A stretch of 64,000 bases of DNA from Bradyrhizobium sp. BRP22 (GTDB lineage: Bacteria; Pseudomonadota; Alphaproteobacteria; Rhizobiales; Xanthobacteraceae): assembly GCF_020194175.1 (NCBI RefSeq), contig NZ_JADYVX010000033.1, positions 1-64,000 of the forward strand. The letters run 5' to 3'. Numbering within the stretch: position 1 is the first letter of the stretch; each line of letters begins with the position of its first letter. A program made the position numbers and the translations under genes. This document shows positions 16,658-25,164 of the stretch, piece by piece. The notes beneath the pieces are model-generated. The model was not told where the DNA came from. It made no database searches and saw nothing but the letters and a program-made list of their open reading frames with translations.

Positions 16658-17380
16658 ATGCGATCGCTGCTCCTCATCGCCGCCCTTCTGTTATCGCCCG
16701 CGCTGGCGCAGGCCGCCGACATCACCGGCGTGCCGAAGATCCGCGAGGGCGATCACATCCAGATCGGCACCGCCCGCATCCGGCTCGGCGGCATCGACGC
16801 GCCGTCCACCGACCAGCTCTGCCTCAACATCCATGGCGAGCGCTGGACCTGCGGCGTCGCCGCGCGCGACGAGCTGATCAAGCACGCCGGCAACAAGAGC
16901 TGGACCTGCCATCCCCGCGCGACCGACCGCCGCGGCCGCACCGTGGCACGCTGCGAGGCCGAGGGCGAGGACATCCAGAAATGGCTGGTGGCAAACGGCT
17001 GGGCGCTCGCCTATACGCGGCTGTCGCACGACTACGAGGCCGACGAGAAAGCCGCGCGCGAAGCCAAGCACGGCATGTGGCAGGGCGCCTTCATCGCGCC
17101 GTGGGACTGGCGCATCCGCAACAAGAAGACGTCGATCCTGGGCGCCGTGAAGCCGCCGGAGAACGCCCGCACCATCCTGCTCGCCTCCGCCTCGGGGCCG
17201 GTCGCGCCCTCGCCGGACTGCACCATCAAGGGCAATGTGAATACCGCGGGCGAATGCATCTATCACACGCCGCAAAGCCGCTGGTACGCCAAGATCCAGA
17301 TGAAGATCGCCAAGGGCACGCGCTGGTTCTGCTCGGTCGAGGAGGCGGAAGCCGCCGGCTGCCGCGAGACAAGACGGTGA
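16658..17380 (+). CDS. Secreted thermonuclease-like (SNase) protein
   Basis: The product has 240 residues from ATG 16658; an in-frame GTG at 16646 is an alternative. A signal peptide (MRSLLLIAALLLSPALAQAA) precedes an SNase/OB-fold domain with RIRLGGIDAP, a Cys pair, and ATDRRGRTVARC. A small C-terminal domain with Cys residues (DCTIKGNVNTAGECIYH) follows, as in other rhizobial homologues. In classical nucleases the Glu after DAP is catalytic; here it is Ser (DAPSTDQLC). Nuclease activity is therefore uncertain. Confidence 0.85.
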   Translation: MRSLLLIAALLLSPALAQAADITGVPKIREGDHIQIGTARIRLGGIDAPSTDQLCLNIHGERWTCGVAARDELIKHAGNKSWTCHPRATDRRGRTVARCEAEGEDIQKWLVANGWALAYTRLSHDYEADEKAAREAKHGMWQGAFIAPWDWRIRNKKTSILGAVKPPENARTILLASASGPVAPSPDCTIKGNVNTAGECIYHTPQSRWYAKIQMKIAKGTRWFCSVEEAEAAGCRETRR

Positions 17381-17427
17381 GCAGGCTCTAAACTGGCTGC
17401 GCAACCTCGGTTCGAGAGCGCATCACG

Positions 17428-18261
17428 GTGACAGAGCTCGACGACAAGGCGCAACCTTCGGCGCGGCGGAAACGGGTCCGGCGCATCCAATTGCTGCTGG
17501 TCTTGATGCTCGCGCTCTACGGCCTCGCCGCCTATCTGGTGCTGCCGGCGCTCTGGACTCATCACGAGCACCAGAAGGGCCTCGCCAATCTGCCGATGGT
17601 GACGCGCACCGCGCAAGGGATTCCCGGCGACCCCATGAATATCGGATTGATCGGCGACAAGTATGACGTGGTCTGCGCCATGCACGCCGCGGGCTGGTAC
17701 CCCGCCGATCCGATCACGCTGAAATCATCGATCGAGATCGTCGGCAGCGTGCTGCTCGACCGCCCCTATCGCGACGCGCCGGTCAGCAATCTCTTCTATC
17801 TCGGCCGGCGCGAAGACCTCGCCTTCGAGAAGCCGATCGGAAACAGCGCCGATCGGCGCAATCACGTGCGGTTCTGGAAGGTGCTCGACAAGGGCGAGGA
17901 AGGCCGCCCGGTGTGGCTCGGCGCCGCCACGGAAGATCGCAGCGTCGGCGTCAGCCACTATACCGGCGCGATCACCCACCACATCAGTCCCGACCTCGAT
18001 GCCGAGCGGGCGCTGCTCATGGCCGACCTGGAAAAAGCCCGCATGGTGAGCGCCAAATATCAGGTCACAGGCATCGGCCCGACGATCGCGGGCCGCAACG
18101 GCGGCGGCGACCTCTATTACACCGACGGCGAGATCTGGATCCTGCGGCTGGTGGAAGCATGCAAGCCGCGCGACGGGCCGGCGACCACGATCGCGAGCCC
18201 GCCGGCGATCGAGATCAAGGATCAGATCTGGCATGCAGTCGCCAACGCGATTGGAAAATAA
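17428..18261 (+). CDS. LssY C-terminal domain membrane protein
   Basis: The product has 277 residues, starting with GTG at 17428. A basic N-terminal tail is followed by one membrane segment (IQLLLVLMLALYGLAAYLVLPAL). The rest matches the LssY_C domain: NIGLIGDKYDVVCAMHAAGWYPADPITL is diagnostic, and RPVWLGAATEDRSVGVS follows. LssY was named for a Legionella secretion-linked locus, but the activity of the domain is not known. It lies 47 bp behind the SNase-like gene and may be in the same transcript. Confidence 0.85.
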   Translation: MTELDDKAQPSARRKRVRRIQLLLVLMLALYGLAAYLVLPALWTHHEHQKGLANLPMVTRTAQGIPGDPMNIGLIGDKYDVVCAMHAAGWYPADPITLKSSIEIVGSVLLDRPYRDAPVSNLFYLGRREDLAFEKPIGNSADRRNHVRFWKVLDKGEEGRPVWLGAATEDRSVGVSHYTGAITHHISPDLDAERALLMADLEKARMVSAKYQVTGIGPTIAGRNGGGDLYYTDGEIWILRLVEACKPRDGPATTIASPPAIEIKDQIWHAVANAIGK

Positions 18262-18273
18262 TGCTTCTCCTGC

Positions 18274-18359
18274 CGTCATTGCGAGGAGCGAAGCGACGAA
18301 GCAATCCATGCCTCCGCAAGTGTTGAGATGGATTGCTTCGCTTGCGCTCGCAATGACGG
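18274..18359. repeat. Interspersed palindromic repeat (type B)
   Basis: CGTCATTGCGAGGAGCGAAG followed by GCAATCCA on the left pairs with TGGATTGCTTCG followed by GCGCTCGCAATGACG on the right. The element is a near-perfect long hairpin between two same-strand genes. Confidence 0.85.
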
Positions 18360-18452
18360 TTCCGATCCAATATCATCAGTGGACTTGAATCTCCTGTCGC
18401 CATCCTGCATGCAAAGCCTGTCTCCGTGACGCAGCCGTAAGGAACAACAACA

Positions 18453-19637
18453 ATGACCGTTCGCGCGGGCCGGGAATTTCTGGCCATCCCCGGACCCACC
18501 ACGATGCCCGACGAGGTGCTGCAGGCGATGCATCGCCCGGCGCTCGATATCTACTCGGCAGAGATGGTCGAACTGACCGAGAGCCTGCTGCGCGATCTCT
18601 CGAAACTGTTCGCCACCAGGGGCAAATCCTACATCTACATCGCCAACGGCCATGGCGCCTGGGAGGCCGCGCTCTCGAACGTGCTGTCGCGCCGCGACAA
18701 GGTGCTGGTGCTGGAGAGCGGGCGCTTTGCGATCGGCTGGGGTCTTGCCGCATCCGCGATGGGCGCCGAGGTCGAAGTGCTGAAGGGCGACTGGCGCCGC
18801 GCGATCCGACCCGCGGAAGTGGAAGAGCGGCTGCGGCGCGACAAGGAGCACGCGATCAAGGCGATCCTCGCGGTGCAGGTCGACACCGCCTCCGGCGCCT
18901 ATAACGACATCGAGGCGATCGGCAAGGCGGTCAAGGCGAGCGGCCATCCTGCCCTGTTCATGGTCGATACCGTGGCCTCACTCGGCTGCATGCCGTTCGA
19001 GATGGACGCCTGGGGTATCGACGTTGCGATGTCGGGCTCGCAAAAGGGCCTGATGACGCCGCCGGGGCTGGGCTTCGTCGCCGCGAATGCACGCGCGCAG
19101 GACGTGCACAAGCGTGCCAATCTGCGCACGCCCTATTGGGACTGGACCGAACGCGAAGGCACCGAGCACTATCGCAAATATGCCGGCACCGCGCCGGTGC
19201 ATCTGTTGTTCGCCTTGCGCAAGGCGATCGACATGCTGCATGCCGAGGGACTGCAGAACGCGCATCTGCGCCATCGCCTGCTTGCGGAAGCGGTGCGGCG
19301 CGCCGTTACGGTGTGGGCAGAGGGCCAGGTGCTCGGCTTCAACATCACCGAGCCTGCCGAGCGCTCGAACACGGTGACGACAGTCACCATGAACGGCCAT
19401 GACCCGGCGGCGCTGCAGCGCTATTGCAAGGAAAAATGCGGCGTCGTGCTCGGCACCGGCATCGGCGACCTGCAGGGCCAGGCCTTCCGCATCGCCCATA
19501 TGGGCCACGTCAACGCGCCGATGATCCTGGGTACGCTCGGCGTGGTCGAGGTCGCGCTCAACGCACTCGGCATCCCCCACGGCAAGGGCGGAACCGAAGC
19601 CGCGATCGAATGGCTGGGCGAAAACGTGCGCGCCTGA
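18453..19637 (+). CDS. Class V aminotransferase (serine/alanine-glyoxylate type)
   Basis: The product has 394 residues and a good ribosome site (AAGGA). The fold-type I PLP protein shows the N-terminal GPTTMPDEVL, the PLP-phosphate region NGHGAWEAALSN, the Asp in MVDTVASLG and the Schiff-base Lys in SGSQKGLMTPPGLGF. Family members exchange the amino group of serine or alanine with glyoxylate. The exact substrate cannot be read from sequence and the neighbours (an S9 peptidase, LssY_C) do not help. Confidence 0.88.
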   Translation: MTVRAGREFLAIPGPTTMPDEVLQAMHRPALDIYSAEMVELTESLLRDLSKLFATRGKSYIYIANGHGAWEAALSNVLSRRDKVLVLESGRFAIGWGLAASAMGAEVEVLKGDWRRAIRPAEVEERLRRDKEHAIKAILAVQVDTASGAYNDIEAIGKAVKASGHPALFMVDTVASLGCMPFEMDAWGIDVAMSGSQKGLMTPPGLGFVAANARAQDVHKRANLRTPYWDWTEREGTEHYRKYAGTAPVHLLFALRKAIDMLHAEGLQNAHLRHRLLAEAVRRAVTVWAEGQVLGFNITEPAERSNTVTTVTMNGHDPAALQRYCKEKCGVVLGTGIGDLQGQAFRIAHMGHVNAPMILGTLGVVEVALNALGIPHGKGGTEAAIEWLGENVRA

Positions 19638-19703
19638 CCGCATCTGGCAATCCACCCATTCGAACCGATATATGTCTCGATGACATCTCGTTCCGACGGT
19701 GGC

Positions 19704-19792
19704 CGTCATTGCCGGGCTTGACCCGGCAATCCATCATCTTGCGAAAAACGCCTTTCTTGGGTGGATGCGCGGGTCAAGCCCGCGCATGACGA
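19704..19792. repeat. Interspersed palindromic repeat (type C)
   Basis: CGTCATTGCCGGGCTTGACC followed by CCATC on the left pairs with GGGTGGATGCGCGGGTCAAG followed by GCATGACG on the right. Translated in the peptidase frame it gives AGLDPAIH and later SSPRMT, the well-known false N-terminal extension in this group. It ends before the real peptidase start. Confidence 0.85.
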
Positions 19793-19833
19793 GCGAAGGG
19801 ACCGGCGGAACGCAAAAACCAAACGAGGGTCGA

Positions 19834-21951
19834 GTGGATCAATCCGCTACCAAGAAACCTGCCCACCCCGCGCCCGTCGCGCCGCGGCGGCCGCATTCCT
19901 TCACGCGGCACGGCATCACCGTAACCGACGATTATGCCTGGCTGAAGGATCCGAAATGGCAGGAGGTGCTGCGCGATCCTTCGATCCTCGATCCCGACAT
20001 TCGCAACTATCTCGAAGCCGAGAACGCCTATACCGAGAGCCTGCTCGGCCACACCGCACCTCTGCAGAAGAAGCTGGTCGCGGAGATGCGCGGGCGGATC
20101 AAGGAAGACGATTCCAGCGTGCCCTCGCCTGACGGGCCGTTTGCCTATTTCCGCAAATTCCGCGACGGCGGGCAGCATGAGCTGTTCGGCCGCATGCCGC
20201 GCGACGGCGGCGAGGCGCATTTCGTGCTCGACGGTGATGAGCTGGCGAAATCCTCCGACTATTTCAGGTTCGGCGGCAGCCGGCATTCGCCCGACCACAG
20301 GCTGCACGCGTGGAGCGCCGACACCAAGGGCTCTGAATATTTCTCGATCCGCGTGCGCGACTGGGCAACGGGCAATGATCTCGACGACATCGTCGAGGAG
20401 ACCGACGGCGGCGTGGTGTGGAGCGCGGACGCGAAGAGCTTCTTCTACGTCAAGCTCGACGACAATCATCGCCCGATGCAGGTGTGGCGGCATCGGCTCG
20501 GCACCAGGCAAGCGGATGACGCGCTCGTCTACGAAGAGCAGGACTCCGGCTGGTTCACCCATCTGCATGAGAGCGCGAGTGGGCGCTTCTGCGTGATCGC
20601 GGGCGGCGATCACGAGACGTCGGAGCAGCGGCTGATCGATCTTGCCAATCCCGAGGCGCCGCCACGGCTGATCGCCGAGCGCGAAGAGGGCGTGCAATAT
20701 TCGATTGCCGACCGCGGCGACGAGCTGTTCATCCTCACCAATGCCGATGACGCGATCGACTTCAAGGTGGTGACGGCGCCGCTCGGCTCGCCCGAGCGCA
20801 AGAACTGGCGCGACCTGATCCCGCATCGTGAAGGCATCTACATCATCGATCTCGAACTGTTCAGCGGCCACATGGTGCGGCTGGAGCGCGCCAATGCGCT
20901 ACCGGCGATCGTGATCCGCGATCTCGCCAGCAGCGAGGAGCATGCGATCGCCTTCGACGAGGCCGCCTACTCGCTCGACACCATGGGCTCGTACGAATTC
21001 GAGACCACGAATTTGCGCTTCTCCTATTCGTCGATGACGACGCCTTCGGAAGTCTACGACTACGATATGACGAAGCGGACGCGGGTGTTGCGCAAGCGCC
21101 AGGAGATTCCGTCCGGCCACGACCCGGCCGATTACGTCACCACCCGCATCATGGCGATCTCGCATGATGGCGCAGAAGTCCCGGTCTCGATCCTGCACCG
21201 CAAGGATTTCGTCCGCAACGGCAAGGCGCCGCTCCTGCTCTATGGCTACGGCTCCTACGGCATGGCGATGCCGGCCTCCTTCAGCACCAACCGCCTGTCC
21301 TTGGTCGATCGCGGCTTCGTCTATGCGATCGCCCATATCCGCGGCGGCGCCGACAAGGGCTGGGGCTGGTATCTCGACGGCAAGCGCGAGAAGAAGACCA
21401 ACAGCTTCGATGATTTCGCGGCGTCCGCCCGCGCGCTGTGTGAGGCAAAGTACACCAGCGCAAAACGCATCGTCGGCCACGGCGGCTCGGCCGGCGGCAT
21501 GCTGATGGGAGCGGTTGCGAACCGCGCCGGCGAATTGTTCGGCGGCATCGTCGCCGAAGTGCCGTTCGTCGACGTGCTCAACACCATGCTTGACGATACG
21601 CTGCCGCTGACGCCGCCGGAATGGCCGGAATGGGGCAACCCGATCGAGAGCGAAAAGGATTTCCGCACCATCCTGTCGTACTCGCCCTACGACAACGTCG
21701 CAGCGAAGGACTATCCCGCGATCCTCGCGATGGGCGGATTGACCGATCCGCGCGTCACCTATTGGGAGCCGGCAAAATGGATCGCGCGACTGCGCGCGAC
21801 CATGACCGGCGGCGGGCCGGTGCTGCTGCGCACCAACATGGGCGCCGGACACGGCGGCGCATCCGGCCGCTTCAACCGTCTCGATGAAGTCGCGATCGTC
21901 TACGCGTTCGCGCTGTGGGCGGTGGGATTGGCGGAAGCGAAGATATCGTAA
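19834..21951 (+). CDS. S9 family oligopeptidase (prolyl oligopeptidase / oligopeptidase B type)
   Basis: I start at GTG 19834, which follows GAGGG, giving 705 residues; the frame open to 19699 only translates the type C repeat. An N-terminal beta-propeller (about 60-420) is followed by an alpha/beta-hydrolase domain. The nucleophile Ser is in GHGGSAGGMLMG, and the His is in the GAGHGGASGR motif near the end, with an Asp in DPRVTYWEPAKW. No signal peptide is present, so it probably trims short peptides in the cytoplasm. The segment SYEFETTNLRFSYSSMTTPS is the family propeller-hydrolase junction. Confidence 0.92.
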   Translation: MDQSATKKPAHPAPVAPRRPHSFTRHGITVTDDYAWLKDPKWQEVLRDPSILDPDIRNYLEAENAYTESLLGHTAPLQKKLVAEMRGRIKEDDSSVPSPDGPFAYFRKFRDGGQHELFGRMPRDGGEAHFVLDGDELAKSSDYFRFGGSRHSPDHRLHAWSADTKGSEYFSIRVRDWATGNDLDDIVEETDGGVVWSADAKSFFYVKLDDNHRPMQVWRHRLGTRQADDALVYEEQDSGWFTHLHESASGRFCVIAGGDHETSEQRLIDLANPEAPPRLIAEREEGVQYSIADRGDELFILTNADDAIDFKVVTAPLGSPERKNWRDLIPHREGIYIIDLELFSGHMVRLERANALPAIVIRDLASSEEHAIAFDEAAYSLDTMGSYEFETTNLRFSYSSMTTPSEVYDYDMTKRTRVLRKRQEIPSGHDPADYVTTRIMAISHDGAEVPVSILHRKDFVRNGKAPLLLYGYGSYGMAMPASFSTNRLSLVDRGFVYAIAHIRGGADKGWGWYLDGKREKKTNSFDDFAASARALCEAKYTSAKRIVGHGGSAGGMLMGAVANRAGELFGGIVAEVPFVDVLNTMLDDTLPLTPPEWPEWGNPIESEKDFRTILSYSPYDNVAAKDYPAILAMGGLTDPRVTYWEPAKWIARLRATMTGGGPVLLRTNMGAGHGGASGRFNRLDEVAIVYAFALWAVGLAEAKIS

Positions 21952-21973
21952 GTGAGCCCTCGCTCTCTCCCCA

Positions 21974-22117
21974 CGTCATCCCGGGCTTGACCCGGGACCC
22001 ATCGCCACCGAACTTCGTTGTTGACCTGAACCGTAACTCCGAGTCTTCGTCGCCATGACTGCCTGTGGTTATGGGTCCCGGATCGGCGTTCGCTTGCGCT
22101 CACTTGTCCGGGACGAC
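21974..22117. repeat. Interspersed palindromic repeat (type D)
   Basis: CGTCATCCCGGGCTTGACCC followed by GGGACCCATC on the left pairs with ATGGGTCCCGGATCGGCG and CTTGTCCGGGACGAC on the right. It lies between the peptidase and flavin-reductase genes. Confidence 0.8.
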
Positions 22118-22134
22118 AGTTCAGAGGAAGCCCA

Positions 22135-22695
22135 ATGCCGCGCTATACCAAGACGGATTTCCCTGTCGACAACGTCAGGCGCTTTCTCGAGCCGGGGCCG
22201 ATCGTGCTGGTCTCCTCCGCGCACAGAAGTGAGACCAACATCATGACCATGGGCTGGCACATGATCATGGAGTTTCAGCCCTCGCTGATCGGCTGCTACA
22301 TCTGGGACGCCAACCACTCCTTCGAACTGATCCGCCGCAGCAGGCAATGCGTGATCAACGTGCCGACCGTCGAGCTGGCGCCGACGGTCGTGAAGATCGG
22401 CAACAGCTCGGGACGCAACATCGACAAGTTCGCCGAGTTCGGTTTGACGCCCACGCCCGGCGAGCAGGTGCGCGCGCCGTTGATCGAGGAGTGCTACGCC
22501 AATTTCGAATGCCACCTGGTCGATTCAAGCCTGATCCGGAAATACAGCCTGTTCGTGCTTGAAGTGGTGAAGGCGCATGTTGCGGCCTCGCCGAAATATC
22601 CGAAGACCATTCACTATCGCGGCGACGGCGAGTTCATGATCTCGGGCGAGAACACGCGGAAGTATCGCAAGCTGTTCAAGCCGGAGATGTTGTAG
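22135..22695 (+). CDS. Flavin reductase family (FMN-binding split-barrel) protein
   Basis: The product has 186 residues. The segment PGPIVLVSSAHRSETNIMT, followed by MGWHMIMEFQPSLIGCYI and NSSGRNIDKFAEFGLT, is typical of flavin reductase-like split-barrel proteins that bind FMN. Such proteins often supply reduced flavin to monooxygenases or act as flavoproteins of unknown role. No monooxygenase gene is adjacent, so the partner is unknown. Confidence 0.85.
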   Translation: MPRYTKTDFPVDNVRRFLEPGPIVLVSSAHRSETNIMTMGWHMIMEFQPSLIGCYIWDANHSFELIRRSRQCVINVPTVELAPTVVKIGNSSGRNIDKFAEFGLTPTPGEQVRAPLIEECYANFECHLVDSSLIRKYSLFVLEVVKAHVAASPKYPKTIHYRGDGEFMISGENTRKYRKLFKPEML

Positions 22696-22725
22696 CGGCG
22701 ATTGAATCGGCTGCGGATTGGTTTC

Positions 22726-22826
22726 ACCTCTCCCGCTTGCTTGCGGGAGAGCGTAGCCCTCCTTCGGGGGAGTCCCAATGCGGAGACACCCTCACCCCAG
22801 CCCTCTCCCGCAAGCGGGAGAGGGAG
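22726..22826. repeat. Interspersed palindromic repeat (type A, copy 2)
   Basis: ACCTCTCCCGCTTGCTTGCG starts the element and CTCTCCCGCAAGCGGGAGAG closes it. The interior carries GGGGGAGTCCCAATGCGGAGAC, the same core as the other type A copies but in the opposite orientation. It lies between two convergent genes. Confidence 0.85.
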
Positions 22827-22857
22827 TGCAGCATCCCTGAATGCCATGACGCAATTC

Positions 22858-24300
22858 TCACGGGTTCGTATAGGCGGTCTTCACGGTCGTGTAGAACTCG
22901 GCCGCGTATTTGCCCTGCTCGCGCGGACCATAGCTGGAGCCCTTCCGGCCGCCGAACGGGACGTGGTAGTCGACGCCGGCGATCGGCAGGTTGACCATCA
23001 CCATGCCGGCCTCGGCGTTTCGCTTGAAGTCACTGGCGTATTTCAAACTGGTGGTGCAGATGCCCGCGGACAGGCCGAACTCGGTATCGTTTGCGGTCGC
23101 CAGCGCCTCGGCATAGTCATTGACGCGAATGACGCCCGCGACGGGTCCGAAGATCTCCTCGCGTGCGATCCGCATCTTGTTGGTCACTTCGGTGAACAGC
23201 GCCGGCTGCAGATAGAAGCCGGGCGCATCGCGCTTCAGCCGCTCGCCGCCGAACGCCAGCTTGGCGCCCTCGTCCTTGCCGATCGAGAGATATTTCAGGT
23301 CCTGATCGAGCTGGTTCTGGTCAACGACCGGGCCGATATCGGTGCCGGCCTTCAGGGCGTCGTCGACCTTGAGGCCGCTCAGACGTTCGGTGAGCGCGGC
23401 GACGAACTTGTCATGAATGCCCTTGGTGACGATCAGGCGCGAGGCCGCCGTGCAGCGCTGGCCGGTGGAGAAGAACGCGCTGTTGGCGGCGCATTCGACG
23501 GCGACCTTCAGGTCCGCATCGTCGAGAATGACCAGCGGATTCTTGCCGCCCATCTCGAGCTGGAATTTCTTCATCGGCCGCGATGCCACACAGGCCGCGG
23601 CGACCTTTTGGCCCGTCGCCACCGATCCGGTGAAGCTGATCGCGCTGACATCGGGATGTTCGAGCAGCGCGGCGCCGACCTCGGAGCCACGGCCGATCAC
23701 AAGGTTAAGCACGCCCTTGGGCAGGCCGGCACGCTGCAGGATATCGACCAGCGCCCAGGTCGAGCCCGGCACCAGGTCAGCCGGCTTGATCACGACCGTG
23801 TTGCCATAGGCGAGCGCGGGCGCGATCTTCCAGGCCGGAATCGCGATCGGGAAATTCCAGGGCGTGATCAGGCCGACCACGCCCAGCGCCTCGCGGGTGA
23901 TCTCGACGTCGATGCCGGGCCGCACGGACGAAAGCTTTTCGCCGGCCATGCGCAGGCACTCGCCAGCAAAGAATGCAAAGATCTGCCCCGCACGCGCCGC
24001 CTCGCCGATGCCTTCGGGCAAGGTCTTGCCTTCCTCGCGCGACAGCAGGCGGCCCAATTCATCCTTGCGCGCGAGGATTTCATCGGATGCTTTCTTGAGG
24101 ATGTCGTAGCGGACCTGCGGCGTCGCCCGCGACCACGCGGGGAATGCCGCCTTGGCGGCTGCGACCGCGGCATCAAGCTGGGCGCGGGTGCCGCGCACGG
24201 CCTCGCCGACGATGTCGTTGGTATCGGATGGATTGACGTTGGGCGAGCGTGCGCCGTCAGACATCCATTCGCCGTCGATCAGATTGTTGAACATCAGCAT
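22858..24300 (-). CDS. Aldehyde dehydrogenase, likely 2,5-dioxopentanoate (alpha-ketoglutaric semialdehyde) type
   Basis: The product has 480 residues. The Rossmann segment (GLITPWNFPIAIPAWK), the catalytic Glu (LEMGGKNP) and the catalytic Cys (STGQRCTAASR) are all visible. It oxidises an aldehyde with NAD(P). It is the last gene of a minus-strand run with an RraA-like protein and an IlvD/Edd dehydratase. That context fits oxidation of alpha-ketoglutaric semialdehyde made from a pentonate. The substrate assignment is inference from neighbours. Confidence 0.88.
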   Translation of the reverse strand: MLMFNNLIDGEWMSDGARSPNVNPSDTNDIVGEAVRGTRAQLDAAVAAAKAAFPAWSRATPQVRYDILKKASDEILARKDELGRLLSREEGKTLPEGIGEAARAGQIFAFFAGECLRMAGEKLSSVRPGIDVEITREALGVVGLITPWNFPIAIPAWKIAPALAYGNTVVIKPADLVPGSTWALVDILQRAGLPKGVLNLVIGRGSEVGAALLEHPDVSAISFTGSVATGQKVAAACVASRPMKKFQLEMGGKNPLVILDDADLKVAVECAANSAFFSTGQRCTAASRLIVTKGIHDKFVAALTERLSGLKVDDALKAGTDIGPVVDQNQLDQDLKYLSIGKDEGAKLAFGGERLKRDAPGFYLQPALFTEVTNKMRIAREEIFGPVAGVIRVNDYAEALATANDTEFGLSAGICTTSLKYASDFKRNAEAGMVMVNLPIAGVDYHVPFGGRKGSSYGPREQGKYAAEFYTTVKTAYTNP

Positions 24301-24352
24301 GGCTTCCTCCGTCCTGGCCGGTCTTGGTGCCGGCCATATGCTTGAAAGTGGA

Positions 24353-25072
24353 TCAGCGCCCGTTCTTTTTCCGCCACGCCGCGAAATCGGTCAATGTCTG
24401 CGGATCCGTGGCGGGATAGAGGCCGAAAATGCCGCGGCCGTTGTGGACCTCCTCGGCGACAAAATCCTCGAATGCGGTCATCTCGAAGGTTTCATCGGCG
24501 ATCTCGTCGGCGAGATGCGCGGGGATGACGATGACGCCGTCGCTATCGCCGAGGATCACATCGCCGGGGAACACCGGCGCGTCGCCGCAGCCGATCGGAA
24601 CGTTGATCTCGATCGCCTGGTGCAGTGTCAGGTTGGTCGGCGCGCTCGGCCGGTGATGATAGGCGGGAAAGCCGAGCCTGGCGATCTCGGCGGAATCGCG
24701 AAAGCCGCCATCGGTGACGACGCCGGCAACGCCGCGCTTCATCAGGCGCGTCACCAGGATGGCGCCGGCCGAGGCGGCGCGCGCATCCTTGCGGCTGTCC
24801 ATCACCAGCACCGCGCCGGGCGGGCAATCCTCGATCGCCTTGCGTTGCGGATGCGAGCGATCGCGAAACACGTCGAGCTTGTTGAGGTCTTCGCGCGCCG
24901 GCATGTAGCGCAGCGTGAAGGCCTCGCCGACCATGGTCGGCTGGTCCGGGCTCAAGGGGTGGACGTCCTGGATGCACTGGATGCGGAAGCCGCGCTTGTA
25001 GAGCGCGGTGGCGACGGTGGCGGTGGAGATGGATTTCAGCTTGTTGCGGGTGGCGCCGCTGAGTTTGGACAT
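24353..25072 (-). CDS. RraA-like family protein of a sugar-acid operon
   Basis: The product has 239 residues. The family signature is clear: PGAVLVMDSRKDARAASAG, then VTDGGFRDSAEI, where Arg and Asp bind substrate in related aldolases. RraA-like proteins include RNase E inhibitors, but many are 4-hydroxy-4-methyl-2-oxoglutarate aldolases or related lyases. Placed between a pentonate-type dehydratase and an aldehyde dehydrogenase, it probably acts on the 2-keto-3-deoxy acid as a lyase or dehydratase. That role is inference. Confidence 0.85.
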   Translation of the reverse strand: MSKLSGATRNKLKSISTATVATALYKRGFRIQCIQDVHPLSPDQPTMVGEAFTLRYMPAREDLNKLDVFRDRSHPQRKAIEDCPPGAVLVMDSRKDARAASAGAILVTRLMKRGVAGVVTDGGFRDSAEIARLGFPAYHHRPSAPTNLTLHQAIEINVPIGCGDAPVFPGDVILGDSDGVIVIPAHLADEIADETFEMTAFEDFVAEEVHNGRGIFGLYPATDPQTLTDFAAWRKKNGR

Positions 25073-25086
25073 GGTTTGATCCTCTT

Positions 25087-25162
25087 GTCATTCCGGGGCG
25101 CGAAGCGAACCCGGAATCTCGAGGTTCCGGGTTCGATGCTTCGCATCGCCCCGGAACGACGG
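25087..25162. repeat. Interspersed palindromic repeat (type E)
   Basis: GTCATTCCGGGGCGCGAAGC followed by GAACCCGGAATCTCGA on the left faces GAGGTTCCGGGTTCGATGC followed by GCCCCGGAACGAC on the right. It sits inside the likely operon between the dehydratase and RraA-like genes and could influence mRNA processing or stability. Confidence 0.85.
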
Positions 25163-25164
25163 AG

